A DNA stretch of 64,000 nt from an uncultured Apibacter sp. (GTDB lineage: Bacteria; Bacteroidota; Bacteroidia; Flavobacteriales; Weeksellaceae). Positions within the stretch are counted from its first letter, which is position 1. Each line of letters starts with the position of its first letter. Both the position numbers and the translations under genes were made by a program. Shown here piece by piece: positions 41,234-49,028 of the stretch. The notes under the pieces are model-generated. The model saw nothing but the letters and a program-made list of their open reading frames with translations. It made no database searches and had not been told where the DNA came from. The stretch covers positions 286,306 to 350,305 of the forward strand of contig CALYQD010000001.1 in assembly GCA_945280365.1 (NCBI GenBank), read 5' to 3'.

Positions 41234-44200
41234 AAATATAAATACTGGAAATATAGATAGTGGAGGAGCTCCTATAAATATTAATATAGGTGATAAGAAT
41301 ATTTTTAATGATTTGACTATTTTATTAGAAGAATATAAATATCAACTTAGAGATATAGAAAAGTTATTAAATGAATTTAAACCTAAAACGGCACTACAAC
41401 AACTTAATAAGTTAGAAGAAAGGATTAATTCTTCTCCTTTAAAGGTAGATAATATAACATCTAGTAAAATTTTATTCGTTAAAGCTTTATGTCAAAGTCA
41501 CTTAAATGAATTCTCCAGAGAGACTTCTGCACAAAACTTTATTAAAGCCTATAAAAAGGACAATTATAATGAAAAACTAAGAATAAGAGCTTGTCTTGAA
41601 TATTTATTTATAAATGAATATGATAAAGCCCTTGAATTAGCTGAAGAAATTATTATAGAAGATGAATTTAATTTAGCTGCTTGGTATGTAAAAATGGTTA
41701 CTATACCTAACAAAGAATTAAAAAGGTTTATTAAAAATATACCTGAAATCGTAAGAAATGACAACAATTTTCAATATAATATACTTTATCACTTAATTTT
41801 AATAAACCAAGCTGATGATAATAAATTTGATACATTAGAAGAAATAGAGAATGAGTATGGGATTATTTTAAATATCAATTTTGATAATTTTAAAGAGTTG
41901 AGATTTGAAAATTTAAATACTTGGAAATTAATTATTGATTTAGCCTCAACTTTGATATTTAATGAATATGAATTTATTTTAAAGCAAATTTCTGAGAAAC
42001 AAGGTCTACAGATAGAAGCAAATATTACATTAAGTTCTACTTTAAGCTTATTAAATATTTTTATTAATACTCTTAAGGATAGTGAGATTGAATGTTTTCA
42101 TCAAAAATTTTACTACAATTTTTTTAATTATATTTTAAATAATGATAAAGATTATGTTAATGAATTAGAAAATATTTATAAAATTCATTATTCCAATAAA
42201 ACAGAGTGGTTTGCTACATATCTGATATGTAAAGTCTTAATAAACGAGAAAGATTATTCAAAGGGATTAGATATTATTAGTCATTATGAAACAAAGAAAG
42301 GTGAATTAACTTCAGATCTATATTATATTAAAATTATTCTCACATTTTTATTGAAAGATAATAACGATATAGTAGTTTTTTTTAGCGAGCATTTAAAAAA
42401 GGTTGGAATAATTGATGAGAAGTCTGGGATAAATATTTTGAATACTTTTATTCCTTTTTTTTTCAGAAGAAATATTGAGTTGAAACCTCAAGTAGATAAA
42501 TTATTAAATAGTCAATTTCAGTCAGAAGAATTAAAGGATTTATTAGAATGTTCTATAATTATAAAATCTACTCAAGATTTTGATAAAGATACGATTTATA
42601 AAAGGTTATTAATATTAAAAAGATTTCCTTTTAGCTATATAGGTAAAGATTTAATAGCTCAAAATTTTGCTTTAATAGGGAAAATTAAAGATGCTATTAA
42701 TTTGTTAAATTCTTATATTGACAAATCTCGAATATCATCTTCCTTACATTTGTATATAATGCTTATTTATCAGCAATTAAGTGATAAAAGTGATACAGAA
42801 CAAGGGAAGTATAAAGAATTATTAGAACTACTCAAGTTTTGGAGGATAAATAGCAATATTATTGATATTAGCTTTTTTGAAATAGAATCTAAATTATATG
42901 AATGGAAAAATGATTGGGAGAGTTTTAAAGAGTTACAAGAATTTATATATTTAAAAGACCCTAATGATTTAATAAATTTTACAAACTACTTAATATCTCT
43001 TGATAACTTGAAATTAGTAGATAAAATAGAGGACTTGTCTTCATCTATTCCTATTGAATTTGAAGATGAAAATATTGGATTAACTTTTTTCAATATTTTA
43101 ATTAAAAATAATATTGCTTTAGATAAATCTTTCTATATACTTTATAATTTAGCCATTAATTCAGGAAACAGACAAGCAAGAGAAAATTATTTTTTTAAAA
43201 GTCACTTATTCAAAGACAAATTTTTTAAACATTATAAAATAGTAAAACCTAATTATTGGGTACAATATGAATTAAATAAGAAGATTCAAGAGATAAAAAT
43301 CACAAATCCAAAAGATAAAAATCAAAATTATTTTTTAAATAAAAAAAATGGTGAAATATTCACTATAAAAACGAATCCTTTTAATGCCTTAAATCAAATA
43401 AAAATAATTAATATTTATAATGATTATTTGCACCTTTATTATGAAATTGTAAAAGAAGCTAAAAATCCCATAAATTCATTAGAAATTTATAATATGGAAA
43501 TTCCTGCCAGCCCGGAAGAATTCAATGAATATTTAAAGGAAAATTTTGGTGAAGAAGGGTCTTTAGAAAAGAGGAAAAAAGAAAAATATTTAAATGACTA
43601 TTACAATTATAGAATAGGGCTTACTGAAATAACAAGAGTTTTCAGAGAAAAATATATAGATACATATTTATACCTAACAAGTGAAAATAATCAAATTTTC
43701 ACTACGTTACCTTCACTAGCAACTATTAATATTGATATTCATAATACTTTTATCTTAGATTTCAGCACATTAATATTATTCTATCAATTAGAAAAAGAAC
43801 TTCATTTTAAATTTAAGCATAAATATATTTTATCATATCTTGTTAAAGAAAATATTGAAGATATTATTTTAGAAGAAAAAAACTCACCAAAATCTGAACT
43901 TAGTCTACAAATTACAAATGAAAAAGTAATTCCTTATTTTTTTCCAGAAAATTATAATCAACTAAGAATTGATTTCTTTGAATCTCTTTTAAGCTGGATT
44001 AATCATAATTGTATTATAGATTTAGTTGAAGAGAAATTAGATATTGCATTTAAACTTGAAAAGAATAATAAAAAATTTGGAAAATTCATGAAAATTTTCA
44101 TTGATAGTATGTATTTATCTACAAGACAAAAATCTAATTTGATTAGTAGTGATTCTTCTTTATTCCTATTCCTGAAAAAATCTAATCAACAAGCAAATAT

Positions 44201-44645
44201 AATTAATCCAGAAAAATACTTAAATTATTTTTACCCAGAAAAATGCAATACACAATTTTATAGGTACCTTTTAAAATCTAATTATTTAGGTGTTAATATA
44301 AATTTTGAAGTGATAAAAAACGAATTTTACGATTATTTATTGTCAAAAGAAAATTATTATATAAAATGTTTAGAAAATTTACAATTTTCAGTTAATGGAA
44401 ATCCTCAAATTATAAAAACGGTATGTGATTTTATTAAGGAATTGTATTTAATAAATTCCTTAAAAATTACAGAGAAGAATAGGTATGCATTTGAAATATT
44501 TAAACATACGCTTTATGGTATGCCCTCTAAATTAGCTATTGATTTGTTAAAAAATTTAGAAAAAGAATTTAAACTTTTAGGAGATTATTATATTCAAGTT
44601 TTAACTACATTTAAAAGTTGTATGGATTTTTATAAAAAACTCTAA
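41217..44645 (+). CDS. 1142-aa TPR-like helical protein with N-terminal amyloid-like motif and possible C-terminal PIN-like domain
   Basis: N-terminal FKNINTGNIDSGGAPININIGDKN mirrors the upstream protein C-terminus; long helical repeats; FILDFSTLILFYQLEKEL...KYILSYLVKENIEDI...ISSDSSLFLFLKK; 17-nt gene overlap (TTG) or 11-nt (ATG 41223). Confidence 0.6.
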   Translation: MEMEFKNINTGNIDSGGAPININIGDKNIFNDLTILLEEYKYQLRDIEKLLNEFKPKTALQQLNKLEERINSSPLKVDNITSSKILFVKALCQSHLNEFSRETSAQNFIKAYKKDNYNEKLRIRACLEYLFINEYDKALELAEEIIIEDEFNLAAWYVKMVTIPNKELKRFIKNIPEIVRNDNNFQYNILYHLILINQADDNKFDTLEEIENEYGIILNINFDNFKELRFENLNTWKLIIDLASTLIFNEYEFILKQISEKQGLQIEANITLSSTLSLLNIFINTLKDSEIECFHQKFYYNFFNYILNNDKDYVNELENIYKIHYSNKTEWFATYLICKVLINEKDYSKGLDIISHYETKKGELTSDLYYIKIILTFLLKDNNDIVVFFSEHLKKVGIIDEKSGINILNTFIPFFFRRNIELKPQVDKLLNSQFQSEELKDLLECSIIIKSTQDFDKDTIYKRLLILKRFPFSYIGKDLIAQNFALIGKIKDAINLLNSYIDKSRISSSLHLYIMLIYQQLSDKSDTEQGKYKELLELLKFWRINSNIIDISFFEIESKLYEWKNDWESFKELQEFIYLKDPNDLINFTNYLISLDNLKLVDKIEDLSSSIPIEFEDENIGLTFFNILIKNNIALDKSFYILYNLAINSGNRQARENYFFKSHLFKDKFFKHYKIVKPNYWVQYELNKKIQEIKITNPKDKNQNYFLNKKNGEIFTIKTNPFNALNQIKIINIYNDYLHLYYEIVKEAKNPINSLEIYNMEIPASPEEFNEYLKENFGEEGSLEKRKKEKYLNDYYNYRIGLTEITRVFREKYIDTYLYLTSENNQIFTTLPSLATINIDIHNTFILDFSTLILFYQLEKELHFKFKHKYILSYLVKENIEDIILEEKNSPKSELSLQITNEKVIPYFFPENYNQLRIDFFESLLSWINHNCIIDLVEEKLDIAFKLEKNNKKFGKFMKIFIDSMYLSTRQKSNLISSDSSLFLFLKKSNQQANIINPEKYLNYFYPEKCNTQFYRYLLKSNYLGVNINFEVIKNEFYDYLLSKENYYIKCLENLQFSVNGNPQIIKTVCDFIKELYLINSLKITEKNRYAFEIFKHTLYGMPSKLAIDLLKNLEKEFKLLGDYYIQVLTTFKSCMDFYKKL

Positions 44646-44721
44646 TAATAAAAAGTATAATTACTAATTGTAAGATTTATAATAAATTATATTTATTATA
44701 GATTGTAAGTAATTTTACAAA

Positions 44722-45251
44722 TTATTCATTCAAAAAAGTAGGTTTCTTCGGTTTATTTGTGTCTTTGTCTTTCCAATGAAAAAAATCATAAGGATAAATT
44801 GATTATTTCTTAAAATACTATCATCTAAACCTTTTATTTTTACTAAAGCTCCTGCTTCCCAACACCAGTATCCGTAGAAGTTTCTGCCATTTTCAAATTT
44901 ATGCGTATTGTATTCATAATCTAAATTTTCAAGAGTGTAATAATATATTTTTAATTTTTTTAATGCTTCGATTTTATCTTCGGTTTTTAATATATCAGCA
45001 AAGAAGTTTACAGATTTGTTATCATCTATTAGTAATTTTTCTTTTATGGGGTAATCGGATATCTGGCTATTTATAAAATAATCAATAACAAAGTCTTGAA
45101 ATTTTTTTTCTTTTATAGTAGTTGCTAAATCCTCAAAATATTCTTTCTCTACATCTGCAAGTATCCCTAAAGAAATTATCTCTAACAGACTCCAGACGTT
45201 GGATTCTGTTACCTTCCCATGACAAAAAATTCCTCTAAAAAAAGAAGACAA
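44722..45251 (-). pseudogene. PoNi-type immunity protein (DUF1911-like), truncated and frameshifted
   Basis: YGYWCWEAGALVKIKGLDDSILRNNQ; another frame continues YPYDFFHWKDKDTNKPKKPTFLNE*; in-frame stop just upstream of the TTG start. Confidence 0.65.
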
Positions 45252-45311
45252 AACATTTTATCCAATAATGTGCGAAAAATAGTACATTTGAGAGATAAAA
45301 GCCCAAATAAT

Positions 45312-46795
45312 ATGAAAGGAGGGAAAATAGTTCGCACCATAGGGGGAGAAAGTATAAAAAGGGCAAAAGGCCTATAACCCTTACAGCCAATGGAGGAGAT
45401 CTTACTTTTAATGCAAAAAAGGTTACTATGGTAGGTAAGGATGGAGGAGTAAAATACCTAAATAATTATAAACCACCGGAATCCCTACGGGTAATTAAGT
45501 TGGAAGGTCCATTTAATGAAGAAGGAGAAAAGGTTACAGTATTGAAGAAAGGAAAGTCCTATAAATACAAAGTTACTGAATTTAATAGGGAGTTGCGTAA
45601 TGAGATAGAATTAAAAAGAATAAAATGGTCTTTACAGAATAATGGTGAAAATCTTATATCTATATCTCAAGTAATGGGAAAAAAGGAGGTTACTCTTAGT
45701 GTTTCAGAGACTGAATCCTCAAAGAAAATTACTATTTATGCTTATTTTGAAAATCCAGAGGAAGAAGGAGTTGCTGAATCTAGCTTAGGGGAAGGCGGAA
45801 TTCATACAAGGTTTTATGATGAACAAGGACAACAGGTATATGAAATTCCCGAAAAACTCCACAAGGCTTTTAATGAAGAATACGGTATAAAGATTGCCTA
45901 TGACAAGGAAAATGAAATGCTGTATTATGAAGGGGAATGTACTCCGGCTTATGAAAAGACATCTCCTACTGCAATAAACCACTGGAAAAAGGAATTGAAC
46001 CGGGAAGAAATCTCGAAAGGAAAGTTACTTTTTGGGTATAGCTTTGGTTATGAAGCTTATTCTGCCAGTAAAGATAAGAATGGGAATACTTATGATAGAG
46101 ATGGTGTTTTGATTGAGGATATATATGCAAAACAACCTGTAAATAGAGGAATAGTCCCGGGATATAGGAAAGAAGTTTATAAAAAATATGAGGATGGAAG
46201 TAAAGGATATGTAAAAGATACATTTATTGGTAATATAGCCTGTATTGATTTAGGGGATTTTGAAGATGATTTAATGGTTAAGTTTACATATTATGAATTA
46301 CCTAGTTCTAGAGAGCTTCATTTTAAAGAATTTAATATACCATTACCAGAATTAACTCCTAGATATAGTGGTTTAACTAGAATATTAGAACATGAGTTTA
46401 TAGGACATGTTTTATTGAAGTTGACAGATGATAGATATGAACTATTATCTAATGAATATAAGACAGAAGGGCCAACACAAGTGGAGGCTAAATTATGTAA
46501 TGTAATAAGAAGAGAAATTGGAATACCAGAACGGATTTCTTACGGAGGAATGGCTACGAATTCATCAAGAGCTGGACGAAGTGAAATAGAATTTGGGTAT
46601 CTTAATGGGGATAATGAGCGTTATAGTTCCAGTGTTGATAGTCGAGATACTAATTATCCTAGTCCACCTAGAAAATATCCTGAACGTCATGGGACAGCAA
46701 TAATTGATGCACAAGATGTTAAAAAATTAGTTATAATAAAAAATATAATTAAAATTAAATATGATGTACAACAAGAAGGTTTTACTTTTTCTTAG
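45312..46795 (+). CDS. Putative T6SS effector with zincin-like HEFIGH motif; N-terminal frameshift (ORF 45428..46795)
   Basis: MKGGKIVRTIGGESIKRA in one frame, then RPITLTANGGDLTFNAKKVTMVGKDGGVKYLNNYKPPESLRVIKLEGPF in another; LTRILEHEFIGHVLLKL. Confidence 0.6.
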
Positions 46796-47417
46796 TTTAT
46801 TCTTTTTTGAAATAGCATTACTTAGTGGGCAAATTAAGGATAGTTGTTCTATGTATAGTATTTGTAATTCTAGAATAGATACAGTTAAATTGAATATTTA
46901 TAAATCAATTCTTCTTTCTAAAGAACTGCAAAATAATAAAAAATGTCATATAGTGGGAGTTAATCCTATTTCTTTAGATATGAAATATTCGCCGGGCTAT
47001 GGAGCAATGTTTTATGATATAAAAGAAATTGAGGATTCTACATCTATTAATAATTTGAAAAAATCTTTCCCTAAATCTTATAGATTTTATTCAATTAATG
47101 ATAAATTATCTAATTCTTTGCAAAATAAAGAATATATATATTATTTAGAAAGATCAACAAAAAATGATGATGTTTATTCTTTATATTATTTTTATGATGA
47201 AATATGTGATAATAATTTTGATATAATAAAAATACAAGAACCTTTAGACAATTGGATTAGGATTTATGAAGCGAACATCTTATTAAATAAAGCAAATGTA
47301 GTAATCCCTGTTATTTATGAATCTTTTATAGATAAACCTAAATATCTTTTATATAAAATAGAATTATATGAAGGAAGTACAAAAGTAAAATCTGTGAAAA
47401 CAGTAGAATTAGAGTAA
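46761..47417 (+). CDS. Secreted hypothetical protein, candidate immunity protein (copy 1)
   Basis: Signal peptide; start overlaps effector 3' end; paralogue of the next ORF. Confidence 0.6.
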   Translation: MMYNKKVLLFLSLFFFEIALLSGQIKDSCSMYSICNSRIDTVKLNIYKSILLSKELQNNKKCHIVGVNPISLDMKYSPGYGAMFYDIKEIEDSTSINNLKKSFPKSYRFYSINDKLSNSLQNKEYIYYLERSTKNDDVYSLYYFYDEICDNNFDIIKIQEPLDNWIRIYEANILLNKANVVIPVIYESFIDKPKYLLYKIELYEGSTKVKSVKTVELE

Positions 47418-47427
47418 ACTAACATTT
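47298..47427 (+). repeat. Direct repeat, copy A (130 bp, about 1 mismatch to 48006..48135)
   Basis: GTAGTAATCCCTGTTATTTATGAATCTTTTATAGATAAACC...TAAACTAACATTT in both. Confidence 0.9.
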
Positions 47428-47489
47428 TATTAGTTCTCAAAATGTTACTAAATTATTTCTGGTCAAAAGTATAATTAAAATAAAATACG

Positions 47490-48125
47490 ATGTACAGCAA
47501 AAAGGTTTTACTTTTTCTTAGTTTATTATTTTTATGTATAATAAGGGGTAATGGACAAAACAATTGCTCTTATTATGGAAATTTATGTCAGGCAGAGATA
47601 GATACAGTTAAGTTGAATGTATATAAATCTATTCTTCTTTCAAAAGAAATAAAAGGTGATGAAAAATGTCATATAGTTATTATTCAGCCTGTTTCTTTGA
47701 GTATGAATTTTGCTAGCCAGATAGGTTTTTTTAATATAAAAGATGAAAAAGATAGTGTATCTGTAATTAATTTAAGAAGCTCATTACCTAAGTCCTATTG
47801 GATTTATTCTATTGAGTATAAATTATCTAATACAATTCAAAAATATGAGCTTATTTCTAAATTACTAAAAATAGATAGTTTATATACTCCGAGATATTTA
47901 CAGGAAGATATATGTGAAGATAGTTTTGATGTTATAAAAATACAAGAGCCTTTGGATAATTGGATGGATATCTACCAACAAAATATATTCAAAGGAAAAG
48001 CTAGCGTAGTAATCCCTGTTATTTATGAATCTTTTATAGATAAACCAAAATATCTTTTATATAAAATAGAATTATATGAAGGAAGTACAAAAGTAAAATC
48101 TGTGAAAACAGTAGAATTAGAGTAA
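47490..48125 (+). CDS. Secreted hypothetical protein, candidate immunity protein (copy 2)
   Basis: MYSKKVLLFLSLLFLC...; near-identical 3' end to copy 1. Confidence 0.6.
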   Translation: MYSKKVLLFLSLLFLCIIRGNGQNNCSYYGNLCQAEIDTVKLNVYKSILLSKEIKGDEKCHIVIIQPVSLSMNFASQIGFFNIKDEKDSVSVINLRSSLPKSYWIYSIEYKLSNTIQKYELISKLLKIDSLYTPRYLQEDICEDSFDVIKIQEPLDNWMDIYQQNIFKGKASVVIPVIYESFIDKPKYLLYKIELYEGSTKVKSVKTVELE

Positions 48126-48135
48126 ACTAACATTT
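48006..48135 (+). repeat. Direct repeat, copy B
   Basis: See 47298..47427. Confidence 0.9.
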
Positions 48136-48362
48136 GCCACCACTTGGTCTTTATCTATTTTGTCTGATATTAAAAATAAGGGCTTAAAAAACACTAAATG
48201 AAAATAATTAAAAACAATTAAATTATTTTATCTAAAATGTAATTATTATTTTAAAATAATAACTAATATGATAAATTGAAATAATTCCCCCTATACGTAC
48301 CCTTTACAATTTTAAAATTTGTTATATGTTGGAAATTAAGTATGTTACAAGATTGGGTTTCT

Positions 48363-48378
48363 ATCCTTTCGCGATCAC
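48363..48378 (+). repeat. attR-like direct repeat
   Basis: ATCCTTTCGCGATCAC, identical to 37080..37095. Confidence 0.85.
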
Positions 48379-48383
48379 TGTAT

Positions 48384-48424
48384 TAAATCGCAAGTAGTTA
48401 ATTTTTAACTGATTGCGATTTTTT
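48384..48424 (+). terminator. Hairpin terminator, probably the original tRNA-operon terminator displaced by the island
   Basis: AAATCGCAA...TTGCGATTTTTT immediately right of attR. Confidence 0.65.
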
Positions 48425-48732
48425 ATTTCGTCCTTTAGACAACGAATTTAGTTTAAGAATTTTTATGGGGTGTAATTTTAAAATCAATCTTTAAAATATA
48501 ATTTTTTATTACTAATTACTGTGGATTGTATAACTCCTTATTTTCAAAATTAACTTAAGATAATAAGTTTTGTATTTATTACCATATATCTATTCACCCG
48601 GTAAACTTTTAATTAAATTGTATGTAGTTAATTATATTTATATTAACTTTTAAATTATTATACTTTTTTTCTTTCCATTATTGCAAAAGATAAATTTTTT
48701 CCTTTTTCTCTGTGCCGTTTTGTGCTAATGTA

Positions 48733-49017
48733 TTAAAATTTACCCATAGCCATTCTTATATACTGAATAATCAGTATGATAATAGTAATTACGGCTATGG
48801 TTACAGGAATCCACCAAAAAGAAATTTTATTTTCAGAGTTAAAAAAAAGAAAATAAGAGAGTACCAGTACAATCAGGTTAAAAATTCCCAAAATGTTAAA
48901 TATGATCCATGCAATAGGAACATCGGCATGTCCATGTTTGTTTCCATAAAATAGAAACATATAGCCTGCAATTTGGAGAAGCAGAATAATAATAGGGATA
49001 ATAATTAATTTACTCAT
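48733..49017 (-). CDS. Small membrane protein, candidate immunity to the downstream-of-VgrG effector
   Basis: Three hydrophobic segments in 94 aa, directly after the effector ORF. Confidence 0.55.
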   Translation of the reverse strand: MSKLIIIPIIILLLQIAGYMFLFYGNKHGHADVPIAWIIFNILGIFNLIVLVLSYFLFFNSENKISFWWIPVTIAVITIIILIIQYIRMAMGKF

Positions 49018-49028
49018 AATCTGTTACG

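Larger units (their letters stand above)
37096..48378. mobile_element. Integrative genomic island in tRNA-Arg (decayed)
   Basis: 16-bp flanking direct repeat copying the tRNA 3' end, broken tyrosine recombinase at the tRNA-proximal end, accessory cargo. Confidence 0.8.

Noticed and set aside
46744-48135. CRISPR or regular repeat array
   Set aside because: Only two copies, about 710 bp apart, explained by gene duplication; no short regularly spaced repeats found anywhere in the window.
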